DNA of 64,000 nucleotides from Bolinopsis microptera (GCF_026151205.1 NC_087072.1:4822084-4886083), one strand, 5' to 3'. Positions 48,201 through 59,800 are shown, counted from the first letter of the stretch. Notes: generated from the letters alone by a model not told the origin. A program made the numbers and translations.

Positions 48201-51200
48201 TCATGTTTGTGACTGCGAATAAAATGATTTAAGTAACTCAGTAATAATACCCGACGATAAAACTTATAAATCGTGGCCTGTGTCAGTGTATCTGGTATAA
48301 TCGATCATGAGGACCGTAATTACGTAATTCACTCTGGAATAAAAATTCGGAGTCCATGTAATATGCCCGGGAATAAAGTCCTCTTTCATCAGTTGTTTAG
48401 TACCCAACTGATTTTATAATCTCTGAGTGATTACTGATTAGGGTATCAAATCATTGTGAACCTTGAAAAACGGGGTTTCCCTAGTATGAGATCGATTTGA
48501 AAATTCATTATTTACAGTTCTTATCGTGTAAATTTCTTCAATTCTCGTAATTAAATCAGAGGGATGAAATTTAATATTACGTCGCCGAGTACGCTTAGAT
48601 ATTATAACATTAGTGATAAGATTTGGGGGCAATTGTTGGGTAAGACGGACAAATTTTATTATCCGGTTAATTTCAGCACCCTAGCAGGAACCCGCGCCAC
48701 TAGATAATATTGTCTAAATCTTCAGACATTGTGGCCACTGTGTTAATCAGGTATGATTATACAATTGAATATTATTATGATTACATTGATTCCCGTAAAA
48801 TCAGTTATTAATAATAAAACTAGAATCAATGGAGATATTTTATGAAATTTGAATTAGTGGATTGCAGAAATTCCACTTTCTGCTGTTAAAAAAACACTTT
48901 TTAACAGCATAAAATTAGATTTGCCGTATTTGGCAGTTAAACATTTAAGTTCGTACCCAAAACACATGAATGCTGAATTCTTTGGTGAAAACAACTTTGA
49001 CCTGGCATTGAACCATAATTAACGAGAATTTGCAGTCCATGAACCAAGGAAGGAATCAGGAATTTGAGCGATAAGATTTCATTGTTTAATGTAACTTGAT
49101 CTGATGAAAACCACTTAATACTGGATGTTCAGGGAATCTAGTTCTCACATGCACAGTAAAAATGTAGGGTCCCGTGTGGGGCCTAATTTTATAAACCCAG
49201 GGGGCAGGTAGCATTAAACTGGGACAAAAATGCAAAAATAGAGCACCCTCTTCCACGATACTGTACCACACTATGAGAAAATCTGAAAAATGTTTCAAAT
49301 ATTTCCAAGTTTCATAATATGTGGCTTAAAAACTGAAATCCAACTATTCAACTGGTGTTCCTTGATTGTCACATAAAACATCGCAGAACGATTTGAATGT
49401 TAACTTTTAATAAATACAAGCTTAAAGAGCGTCGTAACCTTATGCTTGGTCTATTATTAAAGATATTCAATACATGCCGATATATGGTATAAACATGTTA
49501 CTTGTCACGCGAATCAAGCTCCGTGGTCGGCCGGGATCATGATAATTGAACCTATTGTAGGGATGATGTAAATCCCCCAATTAGAGAGAGACCAATTACA
49601 CAGTACACAAGCCGTGTATGTACACTAGAGGGCTACTTAATGTACCTTCAGCACTGATAAGAGATTCAGGTATAGTACCGGGCACTAAATCTACAAATAA
49701 CTCCTGCGAGCATGTTACTTTTACCATAGAAAATTTCCATTGATCAGGTCGGATACGGGTTATTAAAGTATTAAGGAAGCTCCACAATCACAATATTAAA
49801 TATAAGGAAGCCGTAGAATATTTTAGTTTTAAGTGACCTGGTATGAACGGTATTTTTCGAATAACTGTCAATTTCAGGTCTCGGGAATTTAGATTTAGGA
49901 TTATAAATATAATAGGATCCATGAACAGTGTTAGCCTCATTCCTCTATTCAGATTTACATTCTTGTAGCAATGTAGCATGCCTCTAATGTAGCATGCCTC
50001 TAAGCCTCTTTAAGTCTTTACTCCAGATCAGGATAATATGATGAAAAGTATTGAAACCACCGTTCAAAAGTGTTTAATTAATAGTTCCTAATTGGGCTAA
50101 TAGCTCAATTAAGTATCTCTAGAACTGTCACGGGCTTCTTCCTTAGCACCGGATACTTATTGAAACAGATGTTACCTTGACTCTAGTGGAGGAGGAGTTC
50201 AGATGTGGACAGTGTTTGGGGCTGCTAGGTGTATGCAGTGGGCAGTACACGGAAACTATTAATACAGTAATTACCAAGCTGCAAGTAGACACTAGAGGAG
50301 GAACCAGCCAGTGAGCCAGTGAGGGCAGGTATTCTAGTCACGTGATATGGGAACCAATGGTGTGGTTATTGGCAGTGATGTCATTGCATTACAGACGGCA
50401 TATTGTGAAAAATACTTGAGATATCGTGACGTCAACATGCCTGTTATCAGATCTGTGTTGTAGTTTCCTAGCTCTGTGAACTTAATAACAAAGTAGACAT
50501 TTGTATCGTATTTAGAGATAGCTAAAGAAACATTGTAGATCGAATAAAATCAATACATTTCCAATTCCATGATTTTTAAATATCTATTTATTTTAGAGCC
50601 AAAAAGTTGATTATTTTAAGATAAAATATTACAAAAATGAGTCTTTGTAGTGCATTAACAGGTAAACCATGTCTCAGTCAGATTGCTATATTAGGAGGGG
50701 GCATGCACCGACCACAACTTTTAGTACAATTATTAGTCATAAAACTTTCATAAATACTGTTAGTACAATAGCTCTGGCTGGCCCAAAGTGGACAATTTAT
50801 TACATCAGAGTCAAAACAGTCCAGATCCCCCTCTGTAGGTTCCTCTTTAGTAACACACAAATCACAACTTTTGATACAATTACGAGTCATGTAAGCTTCA
50901 TAACTCCCTGTACAATATCCCAGATTAGACCACGATTTACAATACTCATCATCGTCGAAACAGTCCTCATCTATCTCTATAGGTTCGAAATCCTCATCTG
51001 TCACCCCCTGGACTGGCACATACTCACAGTCCATCTTGAGAACCTGAGCATTCTCCAGCTCCCTTGTGGTATTACACCGGTCTAAAATTGTGTTGCCACA
51101 GGGAAACACTTGTTTTATCAGAGAGTAGAGAGGGAGATCGTACTCTTTAAGCTTTTGACGAGTGTTTGTAGGACCCTCTCTTCCGTTAGCGTATGGTGAG

Positions 51201-53017
51201 TAACTGTTAACGTTGAAATAACTTTGTGCACCCTCGGAAAACAGCTCCAGGTATGTGGACATGGAGTACGTGTTAGTCCATCTATCATTCTCTTCCTCCC
51301 GCCTGTAGTACAAGTCCTTCAATTTCTTGTCCCAGTCTTGTATCGCGTCAGCAGTTCCTAGAAGATGAATTCCGTGGTTGAGCTCGTGGACCATGATGTC
51401 CTGGTTGGGATACCACCTATCAGAGGAGTAACAGAGAATGTTCTCCTCCGGAGCTGTGGAAATGGGAGTTGATTTAGTGCCTCCCAAACCTCTTGCTCTG
51501 GCGTTCCAATAGGTGGGATCCAGGTGACTGTGTTCAGGTATTGAGGTGACCTGCTCCGAGGTAGCTATTACTCCGACACGGCCCCAGTTTTTGTAGAACG
51601 CTCTTCTGATCCCGGCGTGATCTGCAGCTAGGAACCTCATTACATAACACGCTCTCTTTAGTGCTTCGTCAGGAACGTTGTTGGAGGATATGATGGGGAT
51701 GTTGTATGCTTCTGTGTACTTCTGGTAGTAATCACTTAGTCCCATGTTGGAATCCTTTCTCAGCAACTTGGGTACTTTTCTTACTTTGTCACAGGAATGT
51801 GTTTTAGTGGCATCCCCTCGTCGAAGACGTAGGTATCCTGGTGAAGTTGTGAGGCTAGTTGATGCCAAGTCTTGGGCAGAAATAGCGGACAAATTTAACC
51901 ATGCAAGACAGCTGATGAAAACGAAAAGAGAGTCCATTATTCACAACAAGGTGAAAGCAGGTGCAAGTTGCATGGGTCATAGATTTATAAAAACCTCGCA
52001 AACCTGATTAATAATCCAATCAAGCCTGTCCGGCTCAAAATTTAGGGAAAGAGATAAGGGAATTATTCATTTACTAGTTCAGTTCATAATCTTAGGTTTC
52101 AGGTTTTTGAAATATCATTGCCAGTCCTCTTTGATCCAATAAATAACCCACAAATATGTTGTTACTGATTCTGATTACGTACGTGTAAGTGGTACTCTCC
52201 AATACGTTAAATCTACACGTCACGTCCATTCAATCTTATTACTTTACTACACGTGAGCAGTATGGGACAGGTGAGGTAGTATTGTGGACTACTAACTGTA
52301 TACCTTGTTTATTTATTTAGTAATTCAGATATTGTAACTTGGGTTAAATATATTGTAGCTAAATCACAACAAGAAGTTTTAGCCAGATTCAGGTTTCCAC
52401 ATTCCAATGTTTTTTTATGCACAACTGTTTACATTTTATTAGCGGATGCTGCTTCAGAAGGGAAACATACAGCCAGTTTAGTTTCCACCAGTGATCAGAT
52501 AATTTCAATAGTTTTAAACTCTACAAGATAGCGTTTCATCATATCATTAGTATGAGATATGAAAAGAAGAGTTGCTGTCGGTTGATAAATAAGGAGCAAA
52601 ATCATATTTGTTCAGAAAATTTTCAAATTCTAAGGACTATTTGTCTATTTCGGTGATAAAGCAAATGATTTTTGATTAAGTGAAACGCTTGATACGAAAT
52701 AAGCTTATTTATGTTAACACACTGAATTAAATGTTAAATTTACACTCACCTTGGATTGAATCTCTTTTGGCTGCAAAATTGAATCGCACTTCTTTAGGAG
52801 AAATGTCATCGTCCTTGAAAGAACTGTTGGCTATGGCTGATTTGGGTATTCTCAGCGTAACAGGTGTCACAGGATGTTCATTGATTTCAGCAGTTGTGGT
52901 GATGGGTTCGGAACCTGTTGATTTTGCAACAGCAGTATCTGCGTTGGGATCAAAAGTAGGGATTATACTGGCAAGTTCTATCTCTGGCTCCGCTGCTTGG
53001 ACAGAAAATCTTGTCAT
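33107..53017 (-). CDS. KCC: K-Cl cotransporter (SLC12A4-7 family), about 17 exons
   Basis: Electroneutral K-Cl cotransporter of the plasma membrane, for cell volume and chloride control. Exons with consistent phase: 52750-53017 (ATG), 47792-47895, 44182-44272 (or from 44176), 40709-40848, 40351-40536, 40119-40232, 39779-39983, 39397-39579, 39066-39209, 38032-38929, 37533-37836, 37257-37346, 36976-37068, 36699-36801, 36221-36259, 33471-33606, 33107-33285. Key blocks: [17 protein letters not shown] and MPWIVGQAG (TM1), [19 protein letters not shown] (TM3), [114 protein letters not shown], then MDTSVKLNG and [19 protein letters not shown]. An exon between 36221 and 33606 seems missing, because phase 1 must meet phase 0. 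The usual end VITIYS is not seen. Introns 1 and 2 hold other elements. Confidence 0.93.
34427..36213. repeat. 27-bp minisatellite, about 66 units
   Basis: A near-perfect tandem array. Read on the minus strand each unit encodes DSGLTEGSR; variants change E to L (CCAGAG or CTCAGAG forms) or R to W (a CCAGCT form). Because 27 is a multiple of three, one minus frame stays open for more than 600 codons while the other two have stops in each unit. It sits between KCC exons 15 and 16, directly after the GTGAGT donor of exon 15 (36215-36220), so it is most simply intronic. Confidence 0.95.
44540..44602. repeat. TAGATACATATC microsatellite in KCC intron
   Basis: Four to five tandem units of about 11-12 bp (TAGATACATATC with A/C variants) in the second KCC intron. 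The ORF that crosses it ([12 protein letters not shown]) is only a by-product. Confidence 0.8.
46063..46175. repeat. CACACTTTGACACTGT minisatellite in KCC intron
   Basis: About six imperfect units of roughly 16-18 bp (CACACTTTGACAMTGT) in the second KCC intron, degenerating at the right end (TTTTGATGCTGCCACATGTT). Confidence 0.75.
46857..47582. mobile_element. TTAA-flanked foldback palindrome
   Basis: A 726-bp near-perfect palindrome: arms of about 360 bp meet near 47215. Ends are GGGGGCCGGGGGG and CCCCCCCCCGGCCCCC, flanked by TTAA on both sides (46853-46856, 47583-47586). TTAA is the target duplicated by piggyBac-type transposons, so this looks like a foldback MITE mobilised by such a transposase. 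It lies in the second KCC intron and has no coding capacity. The motif CCAGAATTTTGAGATAGGCC is shared, with small changes, with the palindrome at 17752-18222. Confidence 0.88.
48000..50584. other. KCC intron 1, no further element recognised
   Basis: Intronic, AT-rich. No repeat or exon could be supported here. Short open frames (48438-48632, 49086-49298, 49596-49979 on the minus strand) show no known motif. Confidence 0.45.
50678..51937 (-). CDS. Secreted zinc metalloprotease-like protein with two ShKT domains
   Basis: A single-exon gene of 419 codons nested in the first KCC intron on the same strand. Signal peptide at residues 1-21 ([20 protein letters not shown]), then a short region ending in LRLRRGD (dibasic, possible processing near residue 40). 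The catalytic-type motif is HELNH at 184-188 (HExxH zinc site) with [10 protein letters not shown] at 232-241, whose Glu235 is a candidate third ligand as in gluzincins; the arrangement recalls lethal-factor-like (ATLF/M34-type) proteases, though I cannot fix the family. The C-terminus has two six-Cys ShKT modules: 326-361 ([11 protein letters not shown] ... CIKSCDLC) and 374-411 ([12 protein letters not shown] ... CTKSCGRC), a protein-interaction or channel-binding fold common in cnidarian and nematode secreted enzymes. Whether this is a venom or a developmental or digestive protease cannot be told. A TATA-like site is at 51983-51989 and AATAAA at about 50588. Confidence 0.8.
   Translation of the reverse strand: MDSLFVFISCLAWLNLSAISAQDLASTSLTTSPGYLRLRRGDATKTHSCDKVRKVPKLLRKDSNMGLSDYYQKYTEAYNIPIISSNNVPDEALKRACYVMRFLAADHAGIRRAFYKNWGRVGVIATSEQVTSIPEHSHLDPTYWNARARGLGGTKSTPISTAPEENILCYSSDRWYPNQDIMVHELNHGIHLLGTADAIQDWDKKLKDLYYRREEENDRWTNTYSMSTYLELFSEGAQSYFNVNSYSPYANGREGPTNTRQKLKEYDLPLYSLIKQVFPCGNTILDRCNTTRELENAQVLKMDCEYVPVQGVTDEDFEPIEIDEDCFDDDEYCKSWSNLGYCTGSYEAYMTRNCIKSCDLCVTKEEPTEGDLDCFDSDVINCPLWASQSYCTNSIYESFMTNNCTKSCGRCMPPPNIAI
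51983..51989 (-). promoter_or_regulatory. TATA-like box of nested metalloprotease gene
   Basis: On the minus strand this reads TATAAAT, within TTTTTATAAATCT, about 46 bases before the ATG at 51937. Spacing fits a core promoter with a very short 5' leader, as expected for an independent intronic gene. Confidence 0.45.
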
Positions 53018-53665
53018 GACTGAGTGGAGTGTGCATTAAAAGGAATCGAATGGTAATATAATAACATGTAATCTATTACAATTTACATTCTGAGAAAAAG
53101 TAAAAATTGAAGAAGATTTTAATCAATTACTACATTTTCATCACTAAGCAGTTAATTGGTACAAAGATCCAAATTTAGCACTTAATTCTCTCCTGATATT
53201 AAAGCAGGTTACAATTTGTGATCATTTCAAACGATTTTTGAAGACAAGGCTCATATTTGGACCAGATAACGATTGTGATTGTTGCTAAGAGTTATTGCTA
53301 TGGATTCCAGTATTTTTGTGACAGATTGTCTACACTATATGCTTTAATTAATGTTGTGTAATAATTCGAGGACATAAAATGCAACTCGAAAGTTTATACG
53401 ATTTATTAAGTAAAATACAATTTAAGTTTTTTTTTTAATTATTGAAGTGTCAGCGAAAGATTATGGCCTATGTATCAATGTTTATTATCACCATGTGACA
53501 GATCAATAATTTTTTACAGAATTATTATTCATAAAAAATAAATTACACATAATACCAATAGATTAAGGTGCACAATCGATCCTAAAATAATTTAAAACTG
53601 AAGTTACTGCTTTGAATAACTCAAGAAAACAACAATTTGTACAACACACAAACCGGTCATTTATA
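53018..53665. other. Region upstream of KCC, no gene
   Basis: Presumed 5' flank of the KCC gene. I see no coding region and no clear core promoter element. Confidence 0.4.
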
Positions 53666-55104
53666 AGAATACAAATTTTAAGAATACAAATTTGAATTTT
53701 GATCTTTATTACAGATTATACATATCATAGATAACCATAAAAGCCGCGCGTCGGCTGATTACATCAACTTGGATTAATACAAATAGTAATTTCAGTTGAC
53801 AGAAGCTGAAGGACGTCAGTTCAAAAGGCCCAGTGCACCATCGACAAGATCAAGGACTCGAGTTCCGATAATGGCTTTTCCGATCCCATTTTCGCCGATT
53901 TGCTCAGTGGTCCTAGTGAGCCGCGTCCTACTGCTAAACGGCACATGATGGTTTTTGTTTTAATACTTATTAATTTAAACGATAATTCAGTTGATGGTTT
54001 ATAAATTATATTTTCATGTTTCTTTTTCGTTTAATAATTACGGCCTGACAATTCAGTCATACCAGAGTCATCAGTGTTGAACAACCAGCTTCCACAGTTG
54101 AACTGTTGGAGACCGAATAAATTTGAATTGATCGAAATTTACAATTCATCAAACACTTGGTCAAGTCAACAATAGTTACCAGACTGAATCAGGGAGATTG
54201 GACCAAGACAAACTAAGCCAAATACTATTAAATCTTGATAGATACAAATTTATTGAATTTGTAGCGCATATATGATATCAATTTAATTGTAATTAATCAT
54301 TAGCTGTCTCTCAAAGTGGGCAATAACATACCAAGCTGAATCTAGGGAGCAAACGTGTCATCCAAAACCTTAATAAAGCATAATAAAGCCTAAGGATACA
54401 AGAATACAAGGATACAAAAGTGATAATTACTTTATTGAGTACAGAATAGCTGTAATTCTGAAATAATAATTTAGAAATGTTATATTATGCTAGTTAAATA
54501 AAACAAATTGAATTTGTTGGGTTTAATTTTATTTTGAGGTCCTATAGCATTATTCACTGAAATGAAATGAGGTATTTATATCCCGCTCATATGATTAACC
54601 AACAACACGAGGAAGGTGGTTAACCATGCCAGAGCGGTTGACTGTGAGTGATGTGAGCGAATGTGTAAAAGTGAACAAAAGTATAACTCATCATTCATAA
54701 GGCAAAGACAAAATAAAAACATCTTTTATTGTAAACCACACTAAACTAAATAGAAGCAACAACCATACAATAAATGTAGGTATAATAAAAGTAAGTACAG
54801 TGACATAATCAATCAAGAAAGAAACAAATCCTAAAAAGTTAGAGATTAAGACATAAAATGGAGTACGGTAAATAATAAAGGCTAAGGTGTTTTGCAAAGT
54901 GAAGACAATGGAAAAAAACGTCAAAACTGATTATATAAATGCAACTGTTGCATGACTTGAGAAACGTCTGTCATCAACTTTGGACTTTTTATTTTTTGGT
55001 ATTGTTCCGCATCATCCACATCATTTTTGCTTTGCATCTGCATTTTATATCGTTGCTTTGCTTTTTAACAGGCGATATTCGTAAAATATTTGTTCCAAGA
55101 CGCT

Positions 55105-56850
55105 ATGATGATGATAGCTATTTATAAAGCTTTGATAAGATTGCTGCCATCCAGAACCTTGACCCCCATCCAGAACCTTGACCCCCATATCAAGCACCTA
55201 CTGGTAAGTGACAAGGGCACTGCTCCAGCATGGGTTGAAGTGATGGAAGGAGATCTAAAGCAGCTGAAAACTTCAGTTGACTCTACACTCGGAAAGGTTT
55301 CTGAGTCTGATAGTGGCCTAACAGAACAGATTAAAGTGTTGAACAAGCAACTGCAGGACTTTTCTACTCCTCAAGTAAGTGCTCAATCTTCCTCCAAGAC
55401 CAACGATCTCATGGAAAAAATAGAGAAGAATCTGCAGGAGCTAAATTCCAAGCAGTCTCTGGAGACGAATCAGGAGCTAACAGCCATTAGACAGTCTTTG
55501 AACACTCTTGAGCAAAATTCTTTGGCTTCTTCTGACCATTTAAATGCCCAACTTACCAATTCTTCACTTGCCCCTGGCCCAGACCTAACAGCTAATGAGC
55601 ATCTCAAATCAAGAGAAGAACCAGTTGTAGGCGCTATAGAAGAGTTCATCACCACAGAAGAGCAGGATCTTCTCCTCCTTGCCTGTCAATCACTTGACGA
55701 GGATTTTGTTGTGGAAGGAGCTCGTGCTGTGTATTCTCTGGGAGAACCATACAAGTATAATGGCTCCAAGTCACCCAATGGTCAGCTAGAGTCAACCAGC
55801 TTCTCCAAACTGATGGACAAAATCAATGGGGCATTCTGTAGTGGTGAGAAACCGAAGATCAATAGTCTGCTGATCAACCGCTTCAAAGAGGATGGCTCCC
55901 TACCAAAACATTCGGATGATGAAGCCACCATCCACCCCGAATCCGAAATTTTCACTGTGTCCATCGGAGGCCAGTGCAGCATCAAATTCTTTGACAAGAA
56001 GACGGATGATATAGTCCTTGACCACCCATGTGTTCCAAGATCCATGTATCGCATGACACGAAGTAGCCAAGAGTATTACAGCCACTGTATCATGGATGGG
56101 GCAATAACTGGTGGGGTCAGATACAGCCTAACTTTTCGTTCAGTTAGCTTCAGGAACAAGAACTCTACGTGCATCATAGGAGACAGTCATACAGGGGGGC
56201 TTAAGTTTGGGTCAGATGCCAGGAAATCGTTTGGACAATGGTTCCCTGGGAGGCAATATTTTGCACCAGTGGTTGACCAGATTGACCCATATGTCACATG
56301 TGGTTATCGTAACGTTGTTTTGATGTGTGCGATTAATGATCTTAAAAAACCTGAGATCAAGAATACAGCTGATATTAAACGAAATGTATTTATTCCCTTT
56401 ATTAAAAAGATTGAGAAAATTCATGCTATTAACCCTAAGGCACATGTATATGTTTGTCCAGCCCTGCCTACAAAGCTTGCTGAACTGAATAGAAAAGTTG
56501 TTTGCTTTAACCGCCTTATTCTGACAGAGCTGATCCCTTCAAATTTTGGTGTGACTTACGTTGATGGGTTCGGTGGGTTCTGTGATGATGCTGGGCTTCT
56601 TAGCCAACAGTTCTCCAGAAACATCGGCCGAGACCAGCGACCAGATTATCTCCACCTTAACTGGAGGGGTACAGCTAAACTAGGCACTTTGATTCGTAAC
56701 ACAGTGCTTCTTAGAATGAATGGAGGAGTTGATAGAAGGAAAAGGAGAACAGACGAGGTTGATGGACGCTCATATCGGAACGTGTTGAGTGGGACGGGTT
56801 CTACTACTGCTGCTGAGTCTCGACACCAGGATGGTTACCAGCCATTCTGA
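55105..56850 (+). CDS. Retrotransposon ORF1: coiled coil, AlkB-like oxygenase, SGNH esterase
   Basis: First ATG at 55105 (MMMIAIYKAL), giving 581 codons; the open frame begins five codons earlier at a TTG. Residues below count from that TTG. About 50-160: heptad-like, Glu/Gln/Leu-rich coiled coil. About 178-352: AlkB-type 2OG-Fe(II) oxygenase, with INRFKEDGSLPKHSDDE (iron ligands H274 and D276), SIGGQCSIKF, EYYSHCI (H332) and GGVRYSLTFR (2OG-binding R344, R350): all expected ligands are present. About 360-540: SGNH hydrolase, with IIGDSHTGG (block I), MCAINDL (block III, A for the usual G) and DYLHLNWRG (block V Asp/His). CR1-type ORF1 proteins with an esterase are known; the joined AlkB domain is unusual. 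The family role may be RNP formation and lipid or ester cleavage; removal of alkyl damage from template RNA or DNA is an inference. The frame is intact. Confidence 0.85.
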   Translation: MMMIAIYKALIRLLPSRTLTPIQNLDPHIKHLLVSDKGTAPAWVEVMEGDLKQLKTSVDSTLGKVSESDSGLTEQIKVLNKQLQDFSTPQVSAQSSSKTNDLMEKIEKNLQELNSKQSLETNQELTAIRQSLNTLEQNSLASSDHLNAQLTNSSLAPGPDLTANEHLKSREEPVVGAIEEFITTEEQDLLLLACQSLDEDFVVEGARAVYSLGEPYKYNGSKSPNGQLESTSFSKLMDKINGAFCSGEKPKINSLLINRFKEDGSLPKHSDDEATIHPESEIFTVSIGGQCSIKFFDKKTDDIVLDHPCVPRSMYRMTRSSQEYYSHCIMDGAITGGVRYSLTFRSVSFRNKNSTCIIGDSHTGGLKFGSDARKSFGQWFPGRQYFAPVVDQIDPYVTCGYRNVVLMCAINDLKKPEIKNTADIKRNVFIPFIKKIEKIHAINPKAHVYVCPALPTKLAELNRKVVCFNRLILTELIPSNFGVTYVDGFGGFCDDAGLLSQQFSRNIGRDQRPDYLHLNWRGTAKLGTLIRNTVLLRMNGGVDRRKRRTDEVDGRSYRNVLSGTGSTTAAESRHQDGYQPF

Positions 56851-56852
56851 CT

Positions 56853-59800
56853 CCCCTGAGTAAAGAGGTATGCCTAGTCTGTGCGAAGTTCATTAACGTA
56901 GGACAATTCATTGTTGAATGCTGTGAATGCGACTGCCCAATGCACCATAAGTGCTATACCAAATCCATTAACAATGACACATTATCTGACGATTTTTACT
57001 GTCCCAAGTGCGTACATTTAGCAGTTATTCGTTACAATCCATTTCGACTTGCATGCACTAATTTAAGTGATATTGAAAGTAGTGAAGTGGATGACACTAT
57101 CATAAAAGTAGATCAAATACTAAATAACTGCGTATCGTACAATGTCAAGGAATTCAACAAAGCACTAGATAATCAAATGAATGAATTTTCATCGCTTCTC
57201 TTCCAAAACATCGACGGCAATAAGTCAAATTTCGACACTTTCGCTATTGAATCCCATAGGCTCACCAAGAAATTCTCGATCATAGCCCTAGCGGAAACAA
57301 ATGAAGGTCCTGAATCCAGCAGTTTGTATCAATTAACTGGATACAACAGTTTCTACCAAAACACAATACCAGATAAAAAAAAGGGCACTGGAGTGGCTCT
57401 CTATGTTTGTGACACTCTTAGTGCCAGAGTAAACGGCAATGTATCCCATATCACTGAACATTTAGAAACTCTTTTTGTGGCCGTAAGTAGTACAACTTCC
57501 CCAGTAACAGTTGGTGTAATGTACCGTCCTCCAAGTGGTAATGTCAATGTTGCACTATCTGAACTCTCTGACATCCTTGACAGTCTCCCCAAGTGTAGTT
57601 ACCTAGCGGGTGATTTTAACATTGATTTACACGATAAGAATAGCACAATCGTACAACGCTATGAAGAAATACTATTAAGTAAAGGATTTTCCCCCTAATT
57701 TCGTTAGCAACACATGAGAAACCAGGCTGCAAAGCATCCTGTATTGATAACATAATAACTAACGACGTAGAGAGTATAGTAGCTTCTGGAATACTGACTG
57801 ACCGTATATCACACCACTCACCCATCTTCCAAATCTTTGATAGAAACTTGGACTCTAGCAGAATTGACCTGAAATACAAACAGTATTATGATTACAACAA
57901 ACCGAATGTAAAAGCTTTTTTACAGACTCTGGAACATGATCTCAATAATAATGTTATCGACAATTTTACAACATTTCACGACATATTTAAGGACTGTATA
58001 GATAGAACTTGTAAGTTAGAAACCCCTAAATGCTCTAAAAGAACAGCACTGAACAACCCATGGATTACACCAGACCTTGTGGGCAAAATTTCATATCAGC
58101 ACGAACTTTACGATAAATGGGTAAAGGTCAGAAAAGTTAAATGTAAATTTGGGGAAATTGAAAATAAAGGGGGGACATGCCAATGCCCAATATGTTGCTC
58201 AAAACGTGACAAGTATAAAAAATACAGTGACTGCAGGCGGAAGGTCAAAAAAGATCGCCGCAATGCTCAATCTAAGTTCTATGGTGGAAAATTTGCAGAG
58301 TTGCACGGAAACAGTAAAAAGACGTGGGAATTAATTAACCAAATACGGGGTAAACGAAAACGACAAACCAAACCTCTATTTACTATCAATAATGAAAAAA
58401 TTACTAATCGTAGGGTAATAGCTAATGAGTTTAATAAGTACTTTGTCTCCCTAGCTTCTAATCTTAACGAGGCATACAATGAAATCGGCGAACTATTAAT
58501 TAATGGCATCCCCAGTATCTATGACTACCTACCAAAATCCAACACGACCAGTATTTACATGCATGATTGTACAATCGATGAAGTATGTAAAATAATATCA
58601 GAATTGAAAAATGGCAAATCGTCTGATATCCCAATACATGTTGTAAAAGCGTCATCCAGAATTATCGCCCCCCTATTATCTGTACTATACAATGAATGTT
58701 TGAAGGAGGGAATATTCCCGGACGATTTAAAGATTGGCAGGATCAGTCCCATATACAAGAAAGAAAATGAAGAATTACTTGAAAACTATAGACCAGTCTC
58801 TACCTTAGCCGTATTTGGTAAGTTATTCGAGAAAATTATATATAGTAGGCTATACAGCTTTTTCCAGTCACAAAATATGATCTATGAAAATCAGTATGGA
58901 TTCCGTAAAAATCACTCTACTAGTCATGCCCTGAATTTCTCAGTGAATTATATAGAATCATGCCTTAATAAAAAGCAGCACGTGCTCGGAATATTCATTG
59001 ATCTAAGCAAAGCATTCGATACCATCTCAGCTGACAAATTACTGAGTAAGCTAGATAATTACGGAATTCGAGGCAATGCCAACAAACTCATTGCTAGTTA
59101 TCTCTCTAATAGATATCAATACGTCTCGGTCCTAGGAGAAGAGTCTGACAAGCTTCCAGTTCTCTTTGGAGTACCCCAGGGATCTTGTCTTGGTCCGTTA
59201 CTATTTATTATTTATATCAACGACCTATATAGGGCAACTGAACTAGGCAAGTTCATTCTATTTGCTGACGATACAAATATATTTGTCGCGGATGAATGTA
59301 AGATAAAGTTATATGAACGAGCAAACCAAATTCTCAAACTGGTACAACTGTATATGAAATGTAATCTCCTGCATATTAACATTAAGAAATGCTGTTACAT
59401 TCACTTTAAACCAACGAATAGAAAAAGCAAGGTAGAACATAATGAAGAAGAACACGTACTTACTCTAAACAATGTAGTAATAAAGCAAGTCAAAAAGGTG
59501 AAGTTTCTTGGTGTTATTATTGATGATCAGCTTAAATGGGATGCTCATATACGGTCGCTCAACACAAAGCTGAAATGTGAAAGTGGGAAAATTTGTAGAA
59601 TACGGCACATTATTCCAGAAAAACTCTACAAAGAACTGTACTACACACTATTTGAATCACACTTGCGATTTGGGATATCAGTATGGGGTGGCCTTAGTAA
59701 CAACAGGCTTGAACCAATATTTATCACTCAGAAGAAATGTGTTAGAATACTATTTGGTAACCGAGAGGCGTACTTAGAAAAGTTTAGAACTTGTGCTAGA

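Noticed and set aside
55122-56445. Minus-strand open frames under ORF1 of the CR1-like element
   Set aside because: Shadows of the coding strand; no motif or family resemblance.
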